Shown here piece after piece: positions 11,199 to 23,929 of a stretch of 64,000 nucleotides of DNA; position 1 is the first letter of the stretch, and each line of letters begins with the position of its first letter. Position numbers and translations under genes: made by a program. The DNA lies in assembly GCF_963678635.1 (NCBI RefSeq), contig NC_087069.1:44156688-44220687 (forward strand), in the 5' to 3' direction. The notes beneath the pieces were generated by a model. It worked only from the letters and a program-made list of their open reading frames with translations, made no database searches and had not been told where the DNA came from. This DNA is from Symsagittifera roscoffensis (lineage: Eukaryota; Xenacoelomorpha; Acoela; Convolutidae).

Positions 11199-12432
11199 TG
11201 TCTCAAAAAGATCTAAATTCCGGTATTTGTTCTTTCGTCGGCATATCCTGTCGATTGTTCTCCTTTACATGAGCTTCCAGCCATCAAATTGCCATCATAA
11301 CTCCAACTACCACTATCTTTATGGGCTGTGTTGAGCCTGGTAAACCCATAGAGCAGCTCTCCAGAGTCCCAGACCAACACCAGATTACCGCGACCAGGAA
11401 ACCATCATGCTTGTAGCAAGCAATGGCAGGGGAACTCATCATGTGTCAACATGATGCTCCTCAAATTAAGCTTCCCCGACGCTTCCAGTAGTGGTTCCAC
11501 TTCCATCAATACTCGATGGATTTTGTCGTTTTCTTCTACTGCGTTGTAATTTGTCGCTGTTGATCCTTTCTGCTTCTGTCTTTCAAAATCACTAAAGTTC
11601 CCACTTGCCTATCCCATGAACTTTTTTCCCAGTATCGGTTCTAACTCTTCTTTAGTTCTTTCTGGAACTGCTGCGAACATCTTGCATAGCGACTCATAGG
11701 ACTTGTCCGACATTCTCGCTAATCTTACGCATTTCGGCACTGAGAAAGCTTGGTCCACAATCGTCCTTGTACTCTTCACATCCACTGCCACAAAGTGCAC
11801 TGGGTATCGGCTTTTGCACATCGGAGCCAACGTCGGTACCACTAGGTATCGCGCTCCCGGAGGTCTGCTATAAGTTTCACTCTGCCGAATAATCATCTCT
11901 GCTTCAATAGCTTCTCTCCACTTTTAAATGTACTTCTGTTCAGTTTGCAACACTCCCGGAAACACTTCTACGCTGATGGCCGTGACCATCCCATGTTCTA
12001 GATTCAATAGTGACTCTAAAGAACCAAATATGCTGTAGAATCCTAGTTCAGTCACTAGTTTCACCTCAGTTCCTCCATGGCAATCTGCAATTAGTTTTGT
12101 TTCCGTTTTCGCTTTCATTACTATGTTTCCGAACAATATCGTCAATTGCTTTGTTGTTTCGCAAGAGTCTTCACGCAGTCAAGACCTTCACACTTGTGAC
12201 CTTCCAGTCCATATACTTTCGCCAGACAGCTACCAGGTTCAGACCAGTCCTCTGGTCCCCAGCCAGGCACTTCCACATTGTTTCTTCTGTTGCTTTTGGA
12301 GGCTGTTGTCATCAAATTATAAACGATGTTCAGGTCACGCATGTTGCAGTCTGAATTCAGCTCCATCTGCATGTCTTGTTTCGACAGCAATGTTGAGTTA
12401 GCTATGGGACTCGGGCACCATAAATCTTCGAT
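11199..12432 (-). pseudogene. Copy C, frameshifted tandem duplicate of copy B centre
   Basis: This segment is collinear and nearly identical at the nucleotide level with copy B about 2.97 kb away (8230-9470). The open pieces 12390-12142, 12145-11924 and 11896-11609 are in different frames because of small indels, for example near 12150 and 11905-11930. It is cut off by the assembly gap. Closeness to copy B implies a recent segmental tandem duplication of an already decaying gene, or an assembly artefact of a collapsed array next to the gap. Confidence 0.6.
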
Positions 12433-12632
12433 NNNNNNNNNNNNNNNNNNNNNNNNNNNNNNNNNNNNNNNNNNNNNNNNNNNNNNNNNNNNNNNNNNNN
12501 NNNNNNNNNNNNNNNNNNNNNNNNNNNNNNNNNNNNNNNNNNNNNNNNNNNNNNNNNNNNNNNNNNNNNNNNNNNNNNNNNNNNNNNNNNNNNNNNNNNN
12601 NNNNNNNNNNNNNNNNNNNNNNNNNNNNNNNN
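12433..12632. other. Assembly gap (200 N)
   Basis: Exactly 200 N characters, a conventional placeholder length, at the outer end of the tandem pseudogene array. True size is unknown. ORFs running through it are meaningless. Confidence 0.98.
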
Positions 12633-14856
12633 AATGAGCAATTTCAAACTCTAGGACACAATTAAATTATCTTATTGACTCATAACAAACATTTTTAGCA
12701 GCAATATTGTATTTTAGTATAAACAGTCCTTATTCCCAAAAGCAGAGGAGATGGATCTCTTCAGTCGGATTTTGATTTCAGATATTTTCACAAAAAGCTC
12801 ACTTTTATTATCAAAAAGACAGTGTAGTTTGACTCCAATCCTTAAAATGGTTCACATATGATCTAAATATTTTTATCCAATCTAAACTAAACAAAAAAAT
12901 GAGCAACTTGGCATTGTAATTTTTATTTCAAGATATAAGGAAACGAATAGTACAAAAAACATATCTGATTCGCTCGGCTTTAAACTAGTTAAGTAATCGG
13001 GGATGGCAATTAAGTAATGATAATTAACCGACCAACGACGTTTTCAAAATTTAAAAACATGCAACATTTCTGGCATGTACACAAGGCCTACTCACATTAA
13101 CCACCCCCCTCACTTTGCCCCCCATCCGCATTTGCCCAAATCCCCTCCTCCCTCACTCCCCTACGTTTATCTTTACGCCCACCCCCATGTTTACTGAAGT
13201 TTACCCCCAAACCCAATCCCCACCCCAAGTTACAGTTCAACCCCCCTCCCCCAGTTTCTTTACCAACGAACGGGGACGGGTGAGGGGGGTTACTCAGTGT
13301 GTACAACACCTATTTACCCCGTACTCCATTTTAACCCTCTCACCGTCCACCCAATTTTTTTTGTTCCACCCTCCCCCCATTTTTACCCCGCCCACGTTAA
13401 CGGAGGGGGGAGGGAAAAACTGACGAGAGGTAAACTGTTAAAAATTATAATGATTATGATCCATTTTTAGTGGATAATAATCGATTTTAACCTATTTTAA
13501 TGGATTATATTGATATAAAAAGTTCTAGGATTACAACCCTTTTTTGTTGGATTTTAATCCGTTCTCTTTGTAATTTTGTCGATACTAACTATAAAATGAC
13601 AATATTCTTAACTATTATCCATGGAACTCCAGTGCGGGTTATTAAAAATATTGAGAAGAAAACTTTATCTTGTATAGCTTTTCTATTGTAAGACTTTGTT
13701 TAGTTCCTGAGCAGAAGCTGTGAAAAACTTTAAAAACATATCTCTAAAATAACAGTTTTTTGTTTTAACAAAAGTTTTCTTTTGAGATCATTGACTTTTA
13801 TTATACAATTTCAAATGTATTTGTTCGTCATGTTTTTCAAACAAAGCTATGCTTCTTCAATTTTATGTTTTGCTTTTTGTTAAACAAAGTTTGGTGTAAC
13901 ACCATTATTTTAACGTCTCTCGTGGAACTTTTTATTTTATTTCACCAGCTTGTAAATTCCATTTGTTACAACAAAACCCAAATAATAAATAACACATGTT
14001 TTTGATGTAAAAAAGACACCAACAAGAATGATTAAGCCAAATAGACAAAAAATTGCTGAAAGTTTAGCCGAATTGATATAATTGCAGTTTTTAACGCGAA
14101 AATCGGGCCCAGTATATTGCCCCAAAACGGATCATTTCAGGGATATATAGTCTCAATTGAAAATTATCTCAACACTACCAGTTCAATTCTTGACAAGTTT
14201 ACCAAAAGGGGCTTTCGGAATCGCCTAACAATTTTTTAAGAAAAATATGTGTTCTCAATTTTTTCTGATAATCAAAACTGTCAGTTTTGCAACACCAAAT
14301 GCAAAACTTCGATTTAAAAACTATTCTGAAAAATTTTGCGAAAATTTTATCAAGAATGCTTTACTTAATCTTTGTTTGGCTACATAATTGGCTCTATTTG
14401 ATGTATTTTGCCAGCAAGTTAGTCGATAATTTTAGCGTAGACTTTGTTGCATTAAGAAGCGAAAAAACTTCGTTACTGAGATAAATTTTCGGGTGAAATT
14501 CGCAAAATAAATTCTTGATAACTCTGCCGAAACTCCACGCACATTTTGTTTACGTATTTTTTGTTATATATCAGTCAATAATACGAAGCATTACTGGATA
14601 TAATATTTTTCTGTACAGTAGTAAAATCAATATGGGTGAGCTAACAAATAATTAAAATTTCATGCAACCTCAAATTAACTCAATTTTGTCCCTTCCAATC
14701 ATCTTTATTTTTCTCGCGCTTGAAATATAAAAAAAATACAGAGAATCATTTGCGCCAGATTCATCTTGTTTTCAACTTGTCTATCTTTTTAACAAAAAGA
14801 TACATAGCCACTGCCGTGCAAGATCTCAAAAACAGAGCTGACTAAAAATAACACAT
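12633..14856. other. Intergenic AT-rich sequence
   Basis: No gene is recognisable apart from the C-rich tract listed separately. Around 13450-13560 there are several imperfect TGGATTATAATC-like motifs, related to those at 54.2, 55.2, 62.1 and 63.6 kb. Confidence 0.4.
13095..13425. repeat. C-rich low-complexity tract
   Basis: About 330 bp of CCCC runs separated by short AT stretches, giving long spurious Pro-rich and Gly-rich frames. It mirrors the G-rich tracts at 53.8 and 55.5 kb and is likewise followed by ATTATAATC-type motifs, suggesting one repeat family in opposite orientation. The complementary strand has strong G-quadruplex potential. Confidence 0.6.
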
Positions 14857-15811
14857 ATCCCGGGTTGACCAAAAATGCTAGTCATACAATTTCCATATAT
14901 GGAAAAATGCTAGTCATAGACTTTCCATGCAATTCCATACGTACAGAAAATTGCATGAAAGGTCTATGATTAGTATTTTTTTCATATATGGAAATTGTAT
15001 GACTAGAATTTTTCCATAAACTAAAAATATTTATTTTTTACATTTTAATTTCTCAAAATTTATTGGTTGTGTTCGTAACCGAACACAAATGACATAAGCC
15101 TTGGTTACTCAAATGTAGTAACCAAAGGTTTGGCCGTCACGCATTAAAAATGCTTTGGAAACAGTCTGCAATGTCGTAATTCTGTCTCACGCAAATAATA
15201 TAACGAAAGTATCAAACTTTTAAATTTTGGCAAAAAAATTTCAAAGATGATTATTTCTAAACTTTGAATTTTCAAATTACCAGACATTGATCAAGGCATA
15301 CAAAAACATGCCATACAAAAAAAAGAAGAGTCTTGAGCTTTTTTGAAAAAATTTATCAAGAGAAATGGAAAAAAATTCAATATTAGTATATCCAGGACTA
15401 CGTTATACACACAAAAAATTAAATTTTGCATGCAAAACTTTTTTTTCAAAAAAATGTTTGTTTGAGTACGAAAATCATTTTAAGGTTGAAAAAAAAAACA
15501 CAAAAAAAATTTTGGGGGCAATTTCAAAAATACTTGGAAAAATGTTTGTTGTCGCCATCAAAAAAATGCTAGTCATACAATTTCCATATATGGAAATTGT
15601 ATGATTAGCATTTTTTTTGACAAAAAATTTTCCTTTTTTAATTAGTACGATACACCAAAATTTATGCGAAAACAAGAGAAAAGTTCTTCGAAAATTCGAT
15701 GACAACATTTTAGCAAAATGTATGAAAATTGTATGAGTAGTATTTTTTCATAGACTTAGTTTATGGAATTGTATGATTAGCATTTCTGGTCTATGGAGGT
15801 CAACCCGGGAT
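14857..15811. mobile_element. MITE with ATCCCGGGTTGACC terminal inverted repeats
   Basis: The left end ATCCCGGGTTGACC (14857-14870) is matched by GGTCAACCCGGGAT (15798-15811). Subterminal regions contain repeated palindromic blocks built on TAGTCATACAATTTCCATA and its complement (about 14880, 14985, 15570, 15725, 15765). No transposase is encoded. Related truncated pieces occur near 16.75-16.93 kb (ending in CTACCCGGGAACTC) and at 23.93-24.26 kb. Target duplication is not clear. Confidence 0.7.
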
Positions 15812-18052
15812 GTCAAATAATAATCACGCAGAGATTTGTATCACCATCTGGGTGACCTCGCTTTAAGTACAAATTTTTTGTTGTTTTATCTTGAAACGAT
15901 GGCTTTAACAGTTTAGACTTGCAACGTGTCTTCGTCAATGTGAAAGCTATTCCCTTATGCTTTGTCCCCTACTTGTCCCCTTTAGAAAAAGGTCATATGT
16001 CACATGCATTTGCAGTTGTCATTATTTCTACGACAAACTGGAGGTTGGAAATCATCCTTATAAAACACTTTAATTTTGCAACGAATGCTCCTACAAGATC
16101 AGAAATGAAAATCAAACATACTTGAAATAGCCTTTTTGCCGACTCTTGCTCTTTTTTTCACCAGCAAGAAATTGTTCACATTGTCTCGTTGCTACGAAAA
16201 CTGATGTACAGACTAAATAGGCAATGGCAGACATATTTGCTGTTCATAATTAACCTAGCAAAATCACTCGTTACATCATAAAATTGATGCTTGTGTGAGG
16301 TAAGGGGGTACCGGTTGGGGAAAGAAAAAGGAGAACCAAATCCTCCTCCTATGACTTGAAAGTTTCATCTTTTTCATTTGACTTTCTAGAAACGGACTCA
16401 GTGTAATAAGTTATTTTAAATATAATGAACTTCGACTATCATTTTTGTACGACAACTTAATACACGAAAAAAATTCAGGTCGAGCCTACAAAAAACTAAA
16501 CGCTGTCTTTTGTGGCTCAGTTCACGTTTTTAAAGTCAGATGATATCTTATCCCGTAAAACATAAGTACAATTAGCAAATTGTATTCATGCTAGAAAAAT
16601 AAGGCATTCTTGGTACACTTTGCTATAAGCTGACTATATCTTCGGGTGATGAGTTTGGCAATCAGATTTGAGGGCTTAAAGTGACCCCTTTTTACTCACC
16701 ACGCTCTTAGCCATATCTAAAGACTACTATCGACATTCAGATGATATAAATAATGATTCGAATTCTCATGTATGATCATACATTTCATTTATTGAAGAAT
16801 GCTAGTATTACATATCTCATATATGAGAAAATGTTAATCATATTATTTTCATGCTAAATTTTAAATGTATGAAATGTATGGACCAAAATATGAGAATTGT
16901 ATGACCAGCTTTTTTGTCTACCCGGGAACTCAAGCCAATAATTTGCATGCACCTAATAGGCAGCCTATTGACGACAGTTTTCCTAGGACAAATTTGACTC
17001 AAAATTTTGACTCAGCTAGTCAGCTAGAACACAAATTTTTTGACCAAAACTTGCCGCTTGAGCCTTTGAACATAATTTTCAGGAGTTAAATTTTTTTCTT
17101 AAGCACAAATATCCTTTCGGGACATCCAAAGTTTCAAGAAATCCAACAAAAAAAACTTTTTTCAGCCCCTTTGCCGCACCAGCAAAATTTTTCCGAGTAT
17201 CAATTGGGGACATTGTGTGCTGAAAACTTTAAATTTTATCAGTCAAAGTTCGTTTGTGCGGGAAAGAATGATGAAAGATACGGAACTTTTCAGAGCAGCA
17301 GTTTGATTGTCTGCGCACTTGCAGCAGAACCTTTTTAGAAACATGTACTCTACAGTTTTCACCCCCCCCCCCCCTGCAAAAAACAGGCGATGTCTTTTGG
17401 CACTGAGGCCTGTTATTCAAAACTTACAGCATTTGTTTTTCCATGAAAATAAGGTTCAATTTACCATATGGTATCCTGAAAACAATTTAATATTTTACTT
17501 TATACTCGGAAGAAATAGTGGGTACCCATAAGCAGAATTTGGAGCTGTCACAGTTATAGTCATATGTAAAGACTTCTATCGATACAAAGATGTACATCGT
17601 TGAAACAAAATTTTCAGATTTAAATAAGTTATTCGCATGCATCAATTGGGTAGCCAAGTTGCGACAGTTTTTCTGACAAAATTGGACACAAAATTCTGAC
17701 TCGCATGTTATTCAGCTTGACGATAAAATAATTTGTTAATAAACTTTGGACTATAATTTTTAAACTAAAAAATCGAAAAAGAAAAATGTATGAAATCAAG
17801 AGTGGAATATGACTTTTATCAAGATGTTTGAACTTTGAATTTTATCTGGATCATGCTCATTAAAAAACATGTAGTCGCGCACAAAACTTAAATAGTTTAT
17901 TCATGAATGTTTTAGTATCCATGAATAATTTCGGAGTCAAAATTATTAAAAACGAGCACTTATTCATTGTAGTAACAGTATTGCCTGCAAAAGATGATAA
18001 CTTTAACAGTTTTGCCACTATTTGACTGTAAAATGGCCATGAAATTGAGTAA
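15812..18052. other. Sequence 3' of the methyltransferase gene
   Basis: No further exon recognised. It includes a partial copy of the CCCGGG-type MITE (about 16750-16930) and a run of 13 C at 17362-17374. The 3' UTR of the minus-strand gene must begin just below 18053. Confidence 0.35.
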
Positions 18053-18263
18053 TTATTTGCAGTTGAGTTCACTTCTTCTAAAAACAATTTCGAAGTAATT
18101 AAAAGGCTCTCCACTTTTAGGTCTTGTGGTCATATTTGGATCCCACGCTATCGTTTTGAAGCCAAGTTCGTATAGCTGCTGGACCATTTGGACGTAGGTT
18201 CGAATATAGATTGACACTTGGTGAAATTCGATTCCAATTTGTTGCACCTTTCTCAAACTGTCC
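18053..18263 (-). CDS. METTL24-like methyltransferase, exon 6 (terminal)
   Basis: Acceptor CTTATTCAG precedes 18263. The first base completes the serine codon split by intron 5. The exon encodes the family's C-terminal block: QQIGIEFH (the usual L-x-x-E-I-H element), then LYELGFKTIAWDPN and FNYFEIVFRR, ending at TAA (18055-18053). These elements close the Rossmann-like methyltransferase fold in the METTL24/FkbM-like family. The aromatic YFE and paired arginines are family hallmarks. Reading frame and splice phase fit exon 5 exactly. Confidence 0.85.
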
Positions 18264-20356
18264 CTGAATAAGATCAATACAGGTTATGGACTCCCTTTGT
18301 TTTGCTCCCGACAAAAACTTTCTTCGGCTTATTTACTTTCTAAATCTTTTGTTTCAAAATCTTTCTCAAACAAAATTGCACCCAAGTTGGAAAACATTCC
18401 CAGGAAATCAAAGTTAACTTCAGTGATTCATTAAGTTTTTGAAAAGATATAGAAAGAATTCCTCAAACTCGAAAAAATGAAACCAAACTTTTTGATTTAT
18501 AGATTAACTTAGTGTGAAGATTAACCGTTCATAAGTATTAAATGCAACTAAAAGTTATAACTTTTTTCTTAAGGCAGATAAGCGTTTACTTACATGAGCT
18601 GAGCTTTTTTGTAAGCATCCTCAGAAACAAGTGTAAATAATGGAAAATTGTGAATAATGATTTTTAAAAATTAAGCAATGAAAGTTTTATGTCGCCTTAA
18701 ATAGTTCAAAAACTGAATAAATAATGGGATTTGCTAGGTGAGATACAAGATAAATGATGAATTTCTAAAATAGTTGGGAAAAAAATACAACAGTTTTACA
18801 TTTTCTGTTCAGAGAAGGTTTTTCTATAACAAACAGATATTTTCAAATTAATCGAGGCTGAAACAACCGCAGTGACAAGGTTGATAAATTTTTTTACTAT
18901 TTCAAATTTTAATCAGATAATAAATTGCATACAAATTAGTTTATAGTAGCTTTTTTACTCAGGTAAATTGATTTAGATAGGATTAAAACAGGTTTTTACG
19001 GTAGAAAAAAAATTTTTCAATTCCTATAAACTCGAAAAATGTACTCAGGGAAATTTGCTTCTTAAATACTAAAAAACTGTACTCAAGAAAAAGTTAAGAA
19101 TTATTCGCGGTGCGTTTCTTACCGCAATTTCTGAAATTTGAGGCGCCTTTTGGAGTTTTCCTGGTTAATGACAATAAAAATAATGTCAAATTTCGATAAA
19201 TGGCACTGTGATAATCAAAGATCTGGGCGCAACTTTTGTAAATAATTGAACATTTAGCTGAAGCGAAGACCTGATTTTTCCGACTGCCTTTTATTTGGTC
19301 TAGATAAATTTTGGGCAAATGAAATTTATCTACTGATAATGTCAAAACTAAGGTCTTAAAAGTCAATTTTTATATAGCTTGCTTCAATTCAATTTGAAAC
19401 AATTTTGTAGCACGTAAATAAACATAAGAAAATACTGACACTTTCTGCAAAAACTTTCAAATTTCAAAAAAAAAGTAGATGCTCATTGAGCTCTTTGAAT
19501 TTATAGAACAATTTATGATTGGCGCTTTATTGATAACCTGAACCCAACTTGAGAAAACTGGATCAATAGGTAAAGTTTTTATTCCGCTGGGAAATCCTAA
19601 AAATAAATTTCATTTTCGAAAAAGGAAAAATATTCGCGTTAAAAATAAAAAATTTCGGCTAATACCATTCAGTTTATCATCATTCATTTTTTTGCATTAC
19701 ATTAATAACTCTTAGCAATAGCTAGCTCATGAATTGTTTTCAACCCAAGCATCAACCAAGAAAATTAATTGAAAAGTTTTTCTTATAATCCTGTTTCCAT
19801 TTGTTTTATTGTTTGATAATCGAGAAAATCTGAACACAATCTGTGTAAAATTAGCATGCGGAAAAGAGGGTGGAAACTGATTTAAATGAGAACCAATTAA
19901 AAAATTAAAATTTGAGATTCAGCTACAAACTTGCATAGAAATGGAACGAGTGTTGTGTCAATCAAGGATTCAAATTGATATAAAGCTGGTTGAAGTTGGT
20001 TCTTTCAACTCATTTTTTTCAGATCTTTCATACCTTGTCAAAATAAAATCTAATGTGAATCATTCTTTTCAGTACGAGTAAAGGTAATGCTTCTCAGGCT
20101 GTTTGCTAACCTTGTCTATTGCAAAAATGGTTGTTATAAAAACTGATCAAATTTTTTAACTATTTACTTTGAAATTGGTCCAAAAGGCAAAAAATAATCG
20201 TACATCTGAGTTTACGATTTAAATATTTCTTCTAATGAGTTACTACGGGGAGCACATCATGATTTCTTTTGGTACAAAATTTGATTTTTTGTGCACTTTT
20301 ATACTTTATCGTAACAATGATCATAAAAAACAGAAAAACAACCTGTGAAAACTTAC

Positions 20357-20406
20357 GATTTGATCCATTCTACCATGGCTTCTCGCTCGGCACCTTCCAC
20401 GTCGAC
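20357..20406 (-). CDS. METTL24-like methyltransferase, exon 5 (50 nt)
   Basis: A 50-base exon between acceptor TATATCTGCAG and donor GTAAGTTTTC, too short for ORF finding. It reads VDVEGAEREAMVEWIK plus two bases. Joined to exon 4 it gives the acidic signature LKVDVEGAE, equivalent to LKIDIEGAEW in the family. Here the tryptophan after E is replaced by R, a small departure. Ends in phase 2 and matches exon 6. Confidence 0.88.
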
Positions 20407-22684
20407 CTGCAGATATAACACAATACAAAAAATTACAAAACCCAAAAATTTTTACTTGGTGCCATAACCAGACCTTTAATCATAAAAGACATTGACAAAA
20501 AATACGTTAAATTAACCGTTCAGATGCTAAAAAAGTACAAAAAAATTGGAACACTAGTCAAATTAAAAGAAAACTCTCAAAAAACCAAAAATTTGAAATC
20601 AATCAATTTTTTTAAATTGAAGACCTCTAATATATTTTTTTCTTCGATTGTACCATTTCTGAGAGTAAGTCTAGCGGCACGAAACGGAACAGGTGGTTAC
20701 TTCTTAATAAAGCCATTTTTTCCCTTGGAAGCTTCAAGTTTTGCAGATGACATTTCAATCAAAACTTGAGAAAGGATCGTTGTTGCATGTTTTTACCAAT
20801 TTTTTTTGTCCAATTACTGAAAGAGAAGAAAATCGAAAATAGCTGTTTTCAGGCTTTCCTTGAAAATTTATGGCTCTAAACAGTTTATTTTGCTGTCGAG
20901 TGTCAAATTTATAAAAGCCTTCTAATTTTGATTAGGCTGAGACGAACATAAAATTTTGATTTTAATAAATTTTTAGTTATCAAAGCAAATGACTGGTGCA
21001 AATCGTTTTTCTTTACGCTCAAAAACACTAATTCAAATGTTGACTTGGTGTTTTCACATAATCTAACTCTAACGGAGATTGAAATACGGTTTTCGATTTT
21101 TTTTGAGAATTATCGGTGAGTTCGTCTTTGAAAGAGTTTTGAATAATTAATCTTACATCGTGAAAAATCTATAAACAATTAAAATTTCTACTTTTAAATT
21201 CTTCATATTAGAGCCTTCTCTGATTTTGCACAGTAACACGCACATTTGGTTAAAATATAAATTAAACCTAACTTTTATGCCAGATTAATGTGAAAACTGC
21301 ATATTTGGAGCAGCTTGTTCGTGTCTCTTTGAATTTTTGAGGCTATTTTTGAAGCAGTAATATTACGCTTATAGTGAAAGGAAAGTTATAGAAAATCATA
21401 CTATTGAATATCCCTGTGTCTTCTATGCTATGAAGCAAAATTTTGATAAAACAGAGCTTACCAACCTGAAATTTTTGTGCTCTTGTATGAAGAGTTTTTA
21501 ATTCTTCTAAGAATTGATTATTTACTTAATTTGAGACTATCTGTGATTTAAGTTTTATAGAAAATTTCAGCTGTGACACAGAAAAAAGAGAATCAACAAA
21601 AGTTAGCCAAAATTGCTTTTCTCTAAATTAAAGATATCAATAGTATATGATAATCTGGAATACTCATTGCATATTAAACAATCCGATCGTGCACGATTTT
21701 TGGTAGTTTTTATTTTGATGAAAATCACAGATTAACTTTTATTTGCACTCCGGGACTAGCCCGTGAATACCTTTCGGACCGTATATTTACTGTCAAAAGT
21801 TTTTCAATGGAATTTTGTATTAAGGAATCTTGTAATATATTTCGTAACATCAAATATTTTTGGCGCTGGTTCATTTCACTTGCTCCAACAAAAAAGAAAC
21901 AATTACAATATTCGGAAGATTTAGATGAAAAATTGAAAAAAAATTTAAGAATTTTGTATTTAAAATTGTATATAGCGCGCTTTTTGAAAATCAAATTTTT
22001 GCTTGCTTAATTTCTGAGTATCTCATGTTAGCTACTTTTTTTACTCTATTTTAGTTTTGACAAATTTGGTTTTGTTAAACTATTGGTGAAAAGCAAAACT
22101 TTAGCAAAACTTTAGATTCGAAAAACCAAAGTTTATCCATAACTTAGAGAAAAATCCTGCCTAGAATTGGCTCGCAGTTCTTTTTTCTTGAATTAGCTAG
22201 CTGTTTTTAAATTTAACTTCTAAAAAACTGTATATTTGTTCATTTAAAACACTTTTCCTTTCAACAAAAACCTTTAACAAGATGTCAAAATACAGGAAAA
22301 AAGTAGTTCAAAATTATTATCTATATCAAATTATTTCACTAAAACTGCACACTTTGAGAATACACACATATTTGGGTCAAACTGCGGACAGAAAAATTCG
22401 CTTTATAAGCCAATAGTTTTTGCGAACCAAAATTTTTCATGAAAGTCCAAAGTAAATATAATGCACTTTCCGACGAGCGCTTCTTTGGCAAAACAAAGCA
22501 TCAAAACAAAAAATTATGACAAATACTCACTAAAAAATTACTGACATTATAACTTGTCTCAAGAAATTTCATCAAAAGTACCCTGCATATTTATGGCTCG
22601 AAAATCTCTGTAGTCAGATGACTCAGTAACAAAAAATGGAATACTTAAAAAAGTTGGAGCAAAATTTTAATGATGGATACTTAC
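20407..22684 (-). other. Intron 4, no internal gene
   Basis: AT-rich, with repeated A- and T-runs. No exon or transposon ends recognised. The neighbouring intron 5 (18264-20356) is similar. Confidence 0.5.
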
Positions 22685-22860
22685 TTTGAGGTAATTTATG
22701 GTTCTATTTGTGTGACCATTTTTGTCAATTAGAGTGCCTAAAGTCTTCAATTTTTCTCCGTTTTGCACACCCAGTCCGATTGGTTTCCAGTGGATTCTAT
22801 GGCTATTGTTGGCGTAAGGTAGTCGCTTAATTGTGTGATCATAGGCGAATACATGGCAAC
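22685..22860 (-). CDS. METTL24-like methyltransferase, exon 4
   Basis: Bounded by a T-rich acceptor ending TTTTTGCAG and donor GTAAGTATCC. It encodes CHVFAYDHTIKRLPYANNSH, HWKPIGLG and a final INYLK. The GC-V-x-A-x-D block corresponds to the second strand of the SAM-binding fold, where the acidic residue normally contacts the ribose of the cofactor. The W/F-x-P-I-GLG block is a further family signature. Starts in phase 1 (Gly shared with exon 3) and ends at a codon boundary. Confidence 0.88.
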
Positions 22861-23607
22861 CTGCAAAAAAAAATAATGTCTTATTTAAAAACAAAAGCAG
22901 CCTATCTTTCTTTGCGAATTTGAGAGCGAAACAAATTCGAGTAAGGAGCTCCTTACTTTTGCAATCGGCCTGTTTTTGATAAACTAAGGAAAATGAGCAA
23001 AATTTTATGATAAGATAATCAAGTTCGATAAATTTCCTGATATGAAAGCTCTTTTGAATTGAAATTCAATGTCTCTCGAATGCCATTAAAATTCAGTTAA
23101 ATCAAAAATTTCTTGTTTCGAGGGAAAAAATTTTGGCGAAATATGCGAAGGAGGTTTGTAAGGTTAACAAAAAAACCTTTTCACAATTTTCTTCGACTCT
23201 CATCATTACATGGCATCAATTTAGTCGTCGACCCCTAGCACCTCGATCACTTCCCCCACAGACCTAGACTTCAACGTTTGGGCTTACAAAACTTCAAAGT
23301 TTGGGTTAACCCAGATGTTTATATAGACCGTATTTGTTAACCATCGAGATAATAATCAATGTGCCAATTTTATTTGTCATCGGAGAAGTGAAAAAGTTTT
23401 CTTGAAAAAAAAAACGATGGTCGAGAGGGAGGAGGCAAGGAGTGTTTTTTGAAAGGGTAAACGAAAAGAACCGCATTTCACTTTTTATTGCCCCCCACTC
23501 ACACATAATTCAAAAAAATCTCATACAAATTTGTTACCTAGTTCACTATGCCAAACTTCATTTCCATATGACAACCTAAACTAGTCTTTCAAAACTGAAA
23601 ATCAAAT

Positions 23608-23622
23608 GGGGGGGGGGGGGGG
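23608..23622. repeat. Poly-G run (15 G)
   Basis: Fifteen consecutive G just downstream of exon 3 in intron 3 of the minus-strand gene (C15 in the transcript). It is a potential source of sequencing length error. Confidence 0.9.
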
Positions 23623-23665
23623 TGACTGGAACGAGCAGAAAAAATAAACGGTAGAACTGTTTAAC

Positions 23666-23834
23666 CTTGTGCAGCTACTGCGTCTTCGAACGACAAATCA
23701 TCGGATATTCCGAAAGAGTAGACCAAACAGTCTTGTTCATTTGTAGTCGATGATGGATGGAAATCATCTGCGCATACATATTTGTGTCCATCCCACGACC
23801 TCCATCCAGCTATATTAGGAAAAATTCCCGTTCC
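23666..23834 (-). CDS. METTL24-like methyltransferase, exon 3
   Basis: Acceptor TTTTATACAG at 23835 and donor GTTAAACAG (GTTAAA, weaker) at 23665. The frame encodes GWRSWDGHKYVC and QDCLVYSFGISDDLSFED, both diagnostic of this methyltransferase family. The C-x..-C-LVYSFGI block forms the start of the SAM fold. In this frame the exon begins in phase 0, while exon 2 with its best donor ends in phase 1. A run of six T at 23820-23825 (complement) lies just inside the exon. One T fewer would restore phase, so the run may hide an indel or assembly error, or exon 2 may use a donor 4 nt upstream. Confidence 0.8.
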
Positions 23835-23929
23835 TGTATAAAAAACAAAACAATTTTTACTTGGAGTGAAGATTTGCTATTTGCAATCGAAATAGCAAAA
23901 AAATCTTTTCACTCAATAATACGGCGAAG

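Noticed and set aside
12326-12647. Frames running through the N block
   Set aside because: Composed of unknown bases; not real.
17229-17531. ORFs across the poly-C run
   Set aside because: Short, on both strands, with no coding features.
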